In this document: one piece after another, positions 21,375 through 29,200 of the stretch | Numbering within the stretch: position 1 is the first letter of the stretch | Layout of the letters: every line of letters starts with the position of its first letter | Assembly: GCA_012103505.1 (NCBI GenBank) | Contig: WLWP01000001.1 | Location: 3,844,001 to 3,908,000 of the forward strand | DNA: 64,000 bases | Source of the DNA: Pseudomonadales bacterium | Lineage (GTDB): Bacteria > Pseudomonadota > Gammaproteobacteria > Pseudomonadales > Azotimanducaceae | Reading direction: 5' to 3' | Notes under the pieces: generated by a model | The model's database searches: none | What the model was told of the DNA's origin: nothing | The model's input: the letters and a program-made list of their open reading frames with translations, nothing else | Translations under genes and position numbers: made by a program

Positions 21375-22295
21375 ATGGCGAATCCTGCAGGAGATTCATC
21401 CATCTATTACGTGCCGCACAACGGATGGTATCCGGTGGTGCTCGCGGCTGGGTTGATGGTGATGTTGACCGGGTTAGGATCCTACCTAAACGCAATGTCT
21501 GCCGGAGAGGCGGGTAGTCTGACTCAGACCATGATCGGGTTTGGCGTGGTGGCTGTTGTTCTGTATTTTTGGTACGCCAAAGTTATTTCAGAGAATCGGC
21601 AGGGCTTGGCCAACGATGCGCTTAAGCGTAGTTATGTTTGGGGAATGGGTTGGTTCATTTTCTCTGAGGTTATGTTCTTCGCAGCATTTTTCGGAGCGCT
21701 TTTCTATGCGCGAGTTCTGTCTGTGGCATGGCTTGGTGGAGAGGGCGCCAAAGGGCTGACGGGTGACTATTTGTGGCCCGACTTCGAAGCAGTATGGCCG
21801 GTAATGAACACCCCGAATCCAGCCGTGTTTCCCGGCCCTGATCAGAATATGAATGCACCGGGGAGTGTTAGTGGTTGGACGGGCTATCTTCCGTTCTACA
21901 ATACGGTAATTCTGCTAACGTCGAGCTGGACTGTGCACGTGGCTCACAGTGCCATCAAGGAGGCTAACCGCACCAAGCTTAATATCTGGCTTGGCCTAAC
22001 CGTGTTGTTGGGGATTGTGTTCCTGATACTCCAAGTCGAAGAATATGTAGAAGCGTATAATCATATGGGCCTTACGCTTGGTACTGGTATTTATGGGTCG
22101 ACGTTCTTTCTTTTGACTGGATTCCACGGCTTTCACGTGACGCTCGGCACCGTGATTCTACTCGTTCAATTCTTACGCGCGCTTAGGGGCCACTTTACTG
22201 CCAAAGACTGCTTTGGTTTCGAGGCCGCGAGTTGGTATTGGCACTTTGTTGACGTCGTTTGGGTAGGGCTTTTCGTCTTCGTGTATATCGTCTAA
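21375..22295 (+). CDS. coxC: Cytochrome c oxidase subunit III
   Basis: 306 residues with seven transmembrane helices; typical blocks are WGMGWFIFSEVMFFAAFFGA, SSWTVHVAHSAIK, GFHGFHVTLGT and the C-terminal ASWYWHFVDVVWVGLF. It stabilises subunit I and helps proton uptake. A loop rich in Pro, Asn and Gly (about 125-165) between the third and fourth helices is longer than in mitochondrial homologues, as in Pseudomonas. A GAGGAG Shine-Dalgarno precedes the ATG. A strong terminator follows. Confidence 0.97.
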   Translation: MANPAGDSSIYYVPHNGWYPVVLAAGLMVMLTGLGSYLNAMSAGEAGSLTQTMIGFGVVAVVLYFWYAKVISENRQGLANDALKRSYVWGMGWFIFSEVMFFAAFFGALFYARVLSVAWLGGEGAKGLTGDYLWPDFEAVWPVMNTPNPAVFPGPDQNMNAPGSVSGWTGYLPFYNTVILLTSSWTVHVAHSAIKEANRTKLNIWLGLTVLLGIVFLILQVEEYVEAYNHMGLTLGTGIYGSTFFLLTGFHGFHVTLGTVILLVQFLRALRGHFTAKDCFGFEAASWYWHFVDVVWVGLFVFVYIV

Positions 22296-22320
22296 CGACT
22301 CACGAACGATACAGTTAAGA

Positions 22321-22346
22321 AAAGGGGCTTTTAGCCCCTTTTCTTG
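22321..22346 (+). terminator. Bidirectional intrinsic terminator between coxC and DUF2909 gene
   Basis: Perfect 10-bp stem AAAAGGGGCT / AGCCCCTTTT with loop TTT. It has A on the left and T on the right, so it can end both coxC (+) and the converging small membrane-protein gene (-). Confidence 0.93.
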
Positions 22347-22352
22347 TTCGGT

Positions 22353-22601
22353 TTACTGCTTTACCTGCTCCTGGGGTACTGCGCCGTGCCATGGGGCATT
22401 GATCCCCATCTGCAGTTGTCCGGTATATAGACCGTAAGAAATAGTGAGTATCAACAAGGAAGCTAGCGTCACGCGGATACCAAGAGCGTAAAAGGTTCGC
22501 TTTGAATCGGTACGATCTGTGTCCTTAAAAAGGAACACCAGACCGCTAAATAAGCTGATGATGACGCCTATCAGGAGGACAATGATGAGTACTTTGAGCA
22601 A
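22353..22601 (-). CDS. Twin-transmembrane protein (DUF2909)
   Basis: 82 residues with two transmembrane helices (about 3-25 and 41-60) joined by a charged loop FKDTDRTDSKRTFYALGIR, the pattern of DUF2909. In Pseudomonas a homologue lies in the same position and orientation, antiparallel between coxC and SURF1. A role with the oxidase is suggested only by this conserved location. The 70-base gap to SURF1 holds divergent start regions. Confidence 0.82.
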   Translation of the reverse strand: MLKVLIIVLLIGVIISLFSGLVFLFKDTDRTDSKRTFYALGIRVTLASLLILTISYGLYTGQLQMGINAPWHGAVPQEQVKQ

Positions 22602-22671
22602 GATGATCGTTCCAGATGGTGAGCGCAGTTAAGCATCGATCAAGATACTTTGGAAGGTAGAGCCGAGACCT

Positions 22672-23361
22672 ATGGTGTTTGCACGATCCGTTAAAATGAA
22701 TCTCTTTGTTGGCGCTTTTGTCCCAATAACAATACTGCTAGGTGTCTGGCAGCTGGACCGCGGAGCTGAAAAGAGATATCTCGAAAATGCCTACTTAACC
22801 CAGCTGACAACACTGCCTGTTGCTCCGACGAGCTCGAACACGCAAGAGCCCTTTAGTCGCTTAAAATTAACGGGTCAATTCTTGGCTCAGCACTACCTTG
22901 TGGATAATCAAGTTCGATCTGGACAAACAGGCTATTGGGTAGTGCAGTTGTTTCAGACTGAAAATCGAACTCTGCTGGTTAATCGAGGCTTTGTCGTAGC
23001 ACCGCCTCTACGCGAGCAGTTACCGGAGGTTGATTGGCCGCGAGGCATAGTACACACGATCGGCACTGTGTGGCCCGATACAGGTCTGGTACCTGTGTAT
23101 GATCAAAACGAGTGGATCGGTGGCTGGCCCAAGAGAGTTCAGCGCCTTGATGTAGCTCGCATGGCCGAAGAGGTTTCGGCGGAACCAGTAGAAATCCGGC
23201 TGGAAGCGGGCCAATCCGGGGCGTTGTTAGCGGCGCCATTTGCGGAAGTTCTCAGCGACGCAAAACATCTAGGTTATGCGGCCACTTGGTTCGGACTGTG
23301 CGGGGCTTTGGTGGTCCTATATTTTTACTTTGCATGGCGGCAGAAATTCGAGCATGAGTGA
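22672..23361 (+). CDS. SURF1 family cytochrome oxidase assembly protein
   Basis: 229 residues with the SURF1 layout: N-terminal transmembrane helix (about 9-27, ending LGVWQLDRGAEK), a periplasmic domain with FSRLKLTGQFLAQHYLVDNQ and TLLVNRGFV, and a C-terminal helix (about 203-222, LGYAATWFGLCGALVVLYFYF). SURF1 helps insert heme a into subunit I. The stop overlaps the next start (ATGAGTGA), so the following thiol protein is translationally coupled. Confidence 0.92.
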   Translation: MVFARSVKMNLFVGAFVPITILLGVWQLDRGAEKRYLENAYLTQLTTLPVAPTSSNTQEPFSRLKLTGQFLAQHYLVDNQVRSGQTGYWVVQLFQTENRTLLVNRGFVVAPPLREQLPEVDWPRGIVHTIGTVWPDTGLVPVYDQNEWIGGWPKRVQRLDVARMAEEVSAEPVEIRLEAGQSGALLAAPFAEVLSDAKHLGYAATWFGLCGALVVLYFYFAWRQKFEHE

Positions 23362-23884
23362 AGAAGCGGCGAATCGAGGTAGGCGACAACTACTGTCCAT
23401 CATGGGTATTGCTTTGGCTACCCTCGGTGGATCATATCTATTGTTCTATTCAGTAAGTGGCAACAACAGTGGCTGGGCGACGACCAACCACGGAGAATTC
23501 GTTTCACCGCCGCGGACGACTATTGAGCTTGGCTGGCAGCTGAGTGAGCAGGACGCTAGACACTGGTGGCTCTGGGTCGTCGACCGGGGCTGTGAGAGCG
23601 ACTGTCGTCAGATGGTCAAAGACCTGCGCGCACTGCATATATTATTGACCCGTGAAGCTGGCCGCGTGCGACGAGGCTTTACGGATCTTGCCGGTGAACA
23701 GCCGGAACTTGGAGAGCCTTATCCCAAACTACAACGGATCCAACCGGGTCAATCGCTTGTACCACGAGGGGTATACATCGTTGATCCGAATGGAAATCTA
23801 GTTTTCCACTACCAGATGGACATCAATCCGAAGCTTATCTTGGAGGATTTGAAGAAGCTCTTGAAAGTGTCCCAAATCGGGTAA
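23354..23884 (+). CDS. Membrane-anchored SCO-like thiol protein of the cox cluster
   Basis: 176 residues from the ATG that overlaps the SURF1 stop. One N-terminal helix (about 15-35) followed by a periplasmic domain with CESDC (a CxxxC pair, the same spacing as the copper motif of SCO proteins), then PRGVYIVDPNGNLVFHYQ, a thioredoxin-fold strand pattern, and a C-terminal helix. A homologue with unknown function occupies the same place in Pseudomonas. A role in copper or disulfide handling for the oxidase is inference. A distal histidine like that of SCO is not evident. Confidence 0.7.
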   Translation: MSEEAANRGRRQLLSIMGIALATLGGSYLLFYSVSGNNSGWATTNHGEFVSPPRTTIELGWQLSEQDARHWWLWVVDRGCESDCRQMVKDLRALHILLTREAGRVRRGFTDLAGEQPELGEPYPKLQRIQPGQSLVPRGVYIVDPNGNLVFHYQMDINPKLILEDLKKLLKVSQIG

Positions 23885-23991
23885 GCACGCGCGGCGACTA
23901 AGTAGTCTGTTAGCATTTTTCTCATTTTGGGTCTGGTTCCTGTAGACTCCGAAACCTCGGAAAATCCAACAAGAATAGTTAGACTGTCCCA

Positions 23992-24921
23992 ATGACTGAA
24001 ATGACCGTTATCCAAGCCAGTTGGCGCGATTACCTGGAGATGACTAAACCCAGGGTCGTGCTGTTAATGCTTTTATGCGCGGCCGTTGGCATGTTCTTGG
24101 CGACACCGGGCATGGTGCCAATCGACGTGATCGTGTTTGGCTTGACCGGTGTTACCTTGGTAGCGGGATCGGCCGCAGTGGTCAACCACATAGCAGATTC
24201 TCACATCGATGCGCGCATGGCGCGGACGGAATCGCGACCGGCGGCAATGGGTCGTGTCAGCAATTTCCAGGGTCTCGTTTTTTCAGCGCTCACAGGCATT
24301 GCTGGACTGCTAATACTCTGGTTTTTCGTTAATCCATTAACCGCATGGTTGAACCTAGCCTCGTGGATTGGGTATGGCTTGATCTATACCCTGTACCTCA
24401 AGCGAGCGACGCCGCAAAATATCGTGATTGGCGGATTGTTTGGTGCGGCACCACCCTTGTTCGGTTGGACGGCGGTTACCAACAGCATCGATGCGGGAGG
24501 CTTGTTGTTGGTGTTGATCATCTTTGCTTGGACACCGCCGCATTTCTGGGCCCTAGCCCTCGAGCGCAAAGATGAATATGCGGAAGTTGGCATACCTATG
24601 TTACCGGTAACTCATGGTGAGAAGTTCACTCGCCTGCACATACTCCTCTATACGGTCGTCTTGGTAATTTCCTCCGTACTGCCGTTTTTAATCGGCATGT
24701 CCGGTTTACTTTACCTAGCTGGCGCTCTTGGACTGGGTGCCGGATTTATCTACTGGGCGATAGTTTTGGTTCAAGCGCGTAACCCTAAAGCCCCGATGGA
24801 GACCTTCCGATACTCGATTGTCTACCTTGGGGTCCTGTTCCTATTTCTGTTAGCTGACCACTATGTATTTGTGCCGGAAGAAGCGCTGCAATTCATTGAA
24901 TGGCAGTCTATTTCGGCCTAA
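23992..24921 (+). CDS. ctaB: Protoheme IX farnesyltransferase (heme O synthase)
   Basis: 309 residues, UbiA family with about eight or nine transmembrane helices. The first Asp-rich prenyl-diphosphate site is visible as NHIADSHIDARMART followed by ESRPAA, and the second as LALERKDEYAEVGIPMLPV. It converts heme B to heme O by adding a farnesyl group; heme A then requires Cox15. cox15, which normally precedes ctaB in this cluster, is missing: only 107 non-coding bases separate ctaB from the thiol protein. Confidence 0.96.
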   Translation: MTEMTVIQASWRDYLEMTKPRVVLLMLLCAAVGMFLATPGMVPIDVIVFGLTGVTLVAGSAAVVNHIADSHIDARMARTESRPAAMGRVSNFQGLVFSALTGIAGLLILWFFVNPLTAWLNLASWIGYGLIYTLYLKRATPQNIVIGGLFGAAPPLFGWTAVTNSIDAGGLLLVLIIFAWTPPHFWALALERKDEYAEVGIPMLPVTHGEKFTRLHILLYTVVLVISSVLPFLIGMSGLLYLAGALGLGAGFIYWAIVLVQARNPKAPMETFRYSIVYLGVLFLFLLADHYVFVPEEALQFIEWQSISA

Positions 24922-24923
24922 AG

Positions 24924-25559
24924 ATGAGTTCAGTAGCAAAAACGGTCAGTCTTTGCCTGGGTTTCATCGTCATTGTGGTGATCATGTTCGTCTACAGTAC
25001 GATGCGGACGCCACAACTTTCAGATGACGAACTTCGCGACAAAGGTGTGTTCTTACTACCAAAGCCGCGGGATATCAGTCCATTCTCTCTCCAACTTGCA
25101 GACGCAGACTTCTCAAACGACGACCTCAAGGGAAAATGGAGTTTTGTTTTCTTTGGCTTCACACACTGTCCCGATGTGTGTCCGACGAGTATGTCGGAAC
25201 TCGGCAAGGCAGATCTGGCGCTCCAGGATACGACCGGGGAAAGGGCTAATGCCTTCCAAGGGGTCTTGGTATCTGTCGATCCTGATCGCGATACGCCGAT
25301 GGAAGTCACAGAGTACGCCAAGTTCTTTTCGCCACGGTTTCTAGGCGCTACCGCGCCGCGAGAAGTGTTGGCCGAGCTAACCCAGCAAGTGAATGTCGCG
25401 TTTGCCAAAGTACCGGATGGTAATGGCGGATTTACCGTCGATCACACCGGTAATATCGTATTGATCAATCCTCACGGTCACTATCATGGGTTCATGAAGT
25501 TGCCGCATGACGCTGAGACCATTAGGCTTACCTATCAATCGTTGGACGCCCGTTTCTAA
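24924..25559 (+). CDS. SCO1/SenC copper chaperone
   Basis: 211 residues. One N-terminal anchor (about 8-26), then a thioredoxin fold with the copper site FTHCPDVCPTSM (CxxxC) and the distal His in VDHTGNIVLINPHGHYHG. SCO proteins deliver copper to, or reduce, the CuA site of CoxB. I chose the ATG at 24924, two bases after the ctaB stop, because an upstream in-frame start at 24900 would overlap ctaB and add nothing family-like. egtB follows after 8 bases. Confidence 0.94.
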   Translation: MSSVAKTVSLCLGFIVIVVIMFVYSTMRTPQLSDDELRDKGVFLLPKPRDISPFSLQLADADFSNDDLKGKWSFVFFGFTHCPDVCPTSMSELGKADLALQDTTGERANAFQGVLVSVDPDRDTPMEVTEYAKFFSPRFLGATAPREVLAELTQQVNVAFAKVPDGNGGFTVDHTGNIVLINPHGHYHGFMKLPHDAETIRLTYQSLDARF

Positions 25560-25567
25560 GGAGCCGA

Positions 25568-26845
25568 ATGACGGCGCAATCTGCGGACGCCGTGACACAC
25601 CTACTTGATAGATATCGCGCTGTCCGTGGGCGGAGTGAGTATCTTTGTGAGCCTTTGGAAATAGAGGACTACGGCGTCCAATCAATGGACGACGCTAGCC
25701 CCATCAAGTGGCACCTCGCGCATACAACATGGTTTTTTGAGACGTTTGTTCTTAAACCCTATCTATCGGGCTATACCGCGTTTCAGCCTGAGTATGAATA
25801 CCTTTTTAATTCGTACTACAACGGCGTTGGACAACCGTTCCCTCGATCGCATCGCGGGCATCTATCAAGACCTACAGTGGCTGAAGTTTTTTCCTACCGT
25901 GAGCGCATTGATGAGGCAGTCGTTGGGCTCATTATCGACACGCGCGATGATAGTGAGGCGTTGCTGCGGGTCGAACTTGGTTTACATCATGAGCAGCAGC
26001 ACCAGGAGCTCATGCTTACTGATATCAAACATCACTTTGCACAAAACCCACTTTACCCAGTTTATCGTTCGACCAATGTTGCGCAGGAGCGGCAGGTCGG
26101 GCCTTTGCGCTACCAGTCAGTTGATGGTGGTATTGTGCCGGTGGGAGCGGCTTCAGGTTTTTGTTTTGACAACGAACTGCCCAGGCACGACGAGCTCCTA
26201 CCTTCTTTTCAATTGGCCGATCGGTTGGTGACAAACGGGGAGTTTCTCGAGTTTGTCCGCGATGGGGGTTACCAAGCGTCTAACTTATGGTTGTCAGAGG
26301 GTTGGTCGATCATACAAGCACAACATTGGCAGCATCCTCGCTACTGGCGTGAGCAGGATGGAGAGTGGTTTGAATTTCGGCTCAGTGGCCTTAAACCATT
26401 GCAGGTGTCTGCCCCGGTAGTCCACCTTTCGGCGCACGAAGCGTTTGCTTATGCAGCCTGGGCTGGTGCTCGGCTGCCAACGGAATTTGAGTGGGAAAAA
26501 GTCGCGGTAGACGCGGAGCCAATGGCCGCACCAGATAATTGTTTCGTGGAGTCTGAGTCGTATCACCCGGTTGGCTGTGACCTTTTGGCAGACGACCTGG
26601 GTTGCCGGGAGCTATTTGGTCAGGTTTGGCAATGGACCAGTTCAAGTTATGCGCCCTACCCTGGGTATAAAACACTGCCGGGCACGCTCGGCGAATATAA
26701 CGGCAAGTTTATGAGTAGCCAGCTAGTGCTTCGAGGCGGGTCGATTGCCACTCCCAGAGAGCATTTGCGTGTGAGTTATAGAAACTTCTTCTACCCGCCG
26801 GATCGATGGCAATTCAGTGGGCTTCGATTGGCAAAGGATGGTTAG
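25568..26845 (+). CDS. egtB: Ergothioneine biosynthesis sulfoxide synthase EgtB
   Basis: 425 residues: an N-terminal DinB-like helical domain carrying the three iron His (WHLAHTTWFFE and HHEQQHQE, the HX3HxE pattern) and a C-terminal formylglycine-enzyme-like fold (GRLPTEFEWEK-type block seen as ARLPTEFEWEKVA, then QVWQWTSSSYAPYPG and LRGGSIATP). It joins trimethylhistidine to a thiol (gamma-Glu-Cys or Cys) with O2. egtD follows after 3 bases; the pair probably forms one transcript with ctaB and SCO. EgtE, the C-S lyase, is not next to it. Confidence 0.94.
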   Translation: MTAQSADAVTHLLDRYRAVRGRSEYLCEPLEIEDYGVQSMDDASPIKWHLAHTTWFFETFVLKPYLSGYTAFQPEYEYLFNSYYNGVGQPFPRSHRGHLSRPTVAEVFSYRERIDEAVVGLIIDTRDDSEALLRVELGLHHEQQHQELMLTDIKHHFAQNPLYPVYRSTNVAQERQVGPLRYQSVDGGIVPVGAASGFCFDNELPRHDELLPSFQLADRLVTNGEFLEFVRDGGYQASNLWLSEGWSIIQAQHWQHPRYWREQDGEWFEFRLSGLKPLQVSAPVVHLSAHEAFAYAAWAGARLPTEFEWEKVAVDAEPMAAPDNCFVESESYHPVGCDLLADDLGCRELFGQVWQWTSSSYAPYPGYKTLPGTLGEYNGKFMSSQLVLRGGSIATPREHLRVSYRNFFYPPDRWQFSGLRLAKDG

Positions 26846-26848
26846 GCG

Positions 26849-27832
26849 TTGAGCAACACAATGAATATGGGTGATCGGGTCGGAGAATTTGCTTTTTTTG
26901 ACTATGAGCCCGGTGAGGCCGACATGGCTTCGGAAGTGATCGAAGGGCTCAAAGGGGAGCCCAAACAGATCTCGCCTAAGTACTTCTACGACCAACGAGG
27001 TTCGGAACTCTTTGAGGCGATTACAGAGCTTGAGGAATACTATTTGACGAGAACTGAGCTCGGTTTGTTCGAAGCACACCTCGATGAGGTCGCGAGCTTG
27101 CTGGGCGACAATCTATGCGTCGTCGAATACGGCAGTGGATCTTCTCTTAAGATTCGCAAACTCCTTGAGGCGGTGACGCCTAATGCATACGTTCCGATCG
27201 ATATATCCCAGGAACATCTGAAGGCCAACGCACAAAGGCTTTATGAGGATTATCCTTGGCTACGGGTTTATCCCGTCTGCGCAGACTTCAGCCAGCCATT
27301 GACGCTCCCTGCGGTTACGGATGGATTGCGCAAAGTAGGCTTTTTCCCTGGCTCGTCGATCGGCAACTTTGAACCGTCCGCGGCCTGTCAGTTTTTGACC
27401 AATGTACACTCAGAATTGGGTTCCGGCGGTGCCCTGCTTATCGGCGTTGATCGGAAGAAACCGGTCGAGATTTTGGTCGATGCCTACAACGACGCCAAGG
27501 GTGTGACGGCTGAGTTTAATCTGAATGTTCTGTCCCATTTGAACGCTCGGTTGCGAGCCACGTTTGATATCCAACAATTTGATCATGACGCGCGCTATAA
27601 CGAGCACGACGGGTGTATACAGATGTTCTTGCGCAGCCGGACAGATCAGGTGGTAGAGGTCGACGGGCAACCCGTTCGCTTTGATCTCGACGAAGAGTTA
27701 CATACTGAAAACTCTTACAAGTTTCACCCTGAAGAGTTCCTGGCAATTGCTGCCGAAGCAGGCTTTAAACAAACACGCCAGTGGACTGATGAGCAGGATT
27801 GGTTCGCGTTGTTTCTCTTGGAAGCGCTTTAA
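26849..27832 (+). CDS. egtD: L-histidine N-alpha-methyltransferase EgtD
   Basis: 327 residues. The N-terminal region has PKYFYDQRGSELFEAITELE and EYYLTRTE, the histidine-binding block; the SAM motif is VVEYGSGSSLKIRKLLEAV; later FFPGSSIGNFEP and GGALLIGVD. It trimethylates histidine to hercynine, the substrate of EgtB encoded just upstream. The start may be TTG at 26849 or the ATG at 26861 four codons later; neither has a strong Shine-Dalgarno. Downstream is 71 bases of non-coding sequence, then the converging thrB. Confidence 0.95.
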   Translation: MSNTMNMGDRVGEFAFFDYEPGEADMASEVIEGLKGEPKQISPKYFYDQRGSELFEAITELEEYYLTRTELGLFEAHLDEVASLLGDNLCVVEYGSGSSLKIRKLLEAVTPNAYVPIDISQEHLKANAQRLYEDYPWLRVYPVCADFSQPLTLPAVTDGLRKVGFFPGSSIGNFEPSAACQFLTNVHSELGSGGALLIGVDRKKPVEILVDAYNDAKGVTAEFNLNVLSHLNARLRATFDIQQFDHDARYNEHDGCIQMFLRSRTDQVVEVDGQPVRFDLDEELHTENSYKFHPEEFLAIAAEAGFKQTRQWTDEQDWFALFLLEAL

Positions 27833-27903
27833 GGACCCTTCGCAACTCACCAGCTCTTGTCCGGAAAAGTTCGGCCGAAAACTGTGTTTTGGATACGAAC
27901 TAA

Positions 27904-28875
27904 CTAGATATCGAGGATGCGCGGGTCTAGATAGAGTGAGTGGCGAATGTGTTGGGCGACAACCCGTTTGAATTCCTCAGGGTTCTTGGTCCGAACGCCT
28001 TGTTCTAACCTTGCGGCTAAGTTAACCGTGAGCCGAGAGACCCAAAAACACAGTGCAGCATAAAGCGCAAAACCAGAGAAGAACCACAGTTCCTGCTCTG
28101 TAAGACGTCTGATCTGATGGTAGCTCTTTAACAGCGCTTGTGTTCGATCGGGATCGAGACGCCCTTGCGAATCAGTACACCAGTCATTCGCGATCACTGC
28201 CAAATCGAACAGCCAGTAGCCCGATGACGCGTGATGAAAATCGAGAACACCGGTTAGTCCGCGTTCATTGAAGAGCACATTGTCCCGGAAAAGATCACCG
28301 TGGATCATGCCGGTAGGTAGTGATATGACATCTCGCCGCTGCAGGAGTGCTGCTACTTTATCGATTGTCTCTTCTAGAATTTTACGGTCCGTGAAAGAGA
28401 CTGATGTCAGCCAGGGCTCAATGCTATCTCTCAACCAGATAGGTGTCCTCGGAAAAGCAGGTAGGGCAACCCCGGACTCGGACATGCAGGTGTGCATCCG
28501 CGCGGTGAAACGACCAAGGCTTTCGATTTGGCGCTGAGTTGGATTGACGATGTGGCTACCGGGTAAACGCATTTGCAGCAAAACGGGCTCTTGTTCGTTT
28601 GCGCTCTGCCCGCTGCGCTTTAGCGGTGGCGCCACTGGCAGACCTTGGACGTAAAGGGCATCCATCATGGGCGAGTACAGGTGACCAGCGTTGGATGGCT
28701 GCTGGATAAACGTCAGTACGTAGTTACGTGACCGATCGTTTTTGCGCGCCTTGATGAAATAGTTGGCATTTTCGATGCCATGGCTTGCAGCCTGAAATTC
28801 AATCAATTCGCCAACGTCAAACGGCGCCAGTGCCTGAGCGATCTCAGTTTCTGAATTGTTGAGTACTGCACTCAT
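27904..28875 (-). CDS. thrB: Homoserine kinase (ThrB, aminoglycoside-phosphotransferase-like type)
   Basis: 323 residues, APH/choline-kinase fold rather than the GHMP-type ThrB of E. coli. Visible: GIENANYFIKA (nucleotide loop), MIHGDLFRDNVLF (catalytic loop HGDxxxxN) and GVLDFHHASSGYWLFDLAV (metal-binding DF motif). Pseudomonas uses this type, in the same neighbourhood (DUF2782, polA). It phosphorylates homoserine for threonine synthesis. I chose the ATG at 28875 because it overlaps the DUF2782 stop (ATGA); a start at 28896 is also open. Confidence 0.92.
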   Translation of the reverse strand: MSAVLNNSETEIAQALAPFDVGELIEFQAASHGIENANYFIKARKNDRSRNYVLTFIQQPSNAGHLYSPMMDALYVQGLPVAPPLKRSGQSANEQEPVLLQMRLPGSHIVNPTQRQIESLGRFTARMHTCMSESGVALPAFPRTPIWLRDSIEPWLTSVSFTDRKILEETIDKVAALLQRRDVISLPTGMIHGDLFRDNVLFNERGLTGVLDFHHASSGYWLFDLAVIANDWCTDSQGRLDPDRTQALLKSYHQIRRLTEQELWFFSGFALYAALCFWVSRLTVNLAARLEQGVRTKNPEEFKRVVAQHIRHSLYLDPRILDI

Positions 28876-29153
28876 TCGAATTCCGCGATGATCCATTGTG
28901 GCAACAAGGTCTCCGCACGTTCCAGATCGCCAAAGCCCTTGGTTGGGTCTCGAGGGACGAGGTAGTACGGCTTACCCCAACTTGGCACGATACGGATCAT
29001 TCGCAATTGACCGTTCTGACGGAACTCATAAACGACTCTGTCCTCTCCCTGGATAACGACCACATCGGGACCACGATCGAATTCGTCTGCGGCGCTATAT
29101 GCATAGCTCGTGAGGAGGCAAAAAAAGAGGAATGATGCGAATCGGGTAAGCAT
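28872..29153 (-). CDS. Small exported protein, DUF2782
   Basis: 93 residues with a Sec signal peptide (MLTRFASFLFFCLLTSYAYSA) and a short beta-rich domain: VVIQGEDRVVYEFRQNGQL, MIRIVPSWGKPYYLVPRD. This matches DUF2782, a family conserved next to thrB and polA in Pseudomonas relatives. Periplasmic, function unknown. Coupled to thrB by a 4-base overlap and divergent from polA (47-base gap). Confidence 0.85.
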   Translation of the reverse strand: MLTRFASFLFFCLLTSYAYSAADEFDRGPDVVVIQGEDRVVYEFRQNGQLRMIRIVPSWGKPYYLVPRDPTKGFGDLERAETLLPQWIIAEFE

Positions 29154-29200
29154 GGTCCGGTATAGTACAGATCAGTGAAGAGCGTGTCATAGGAGGCAAC

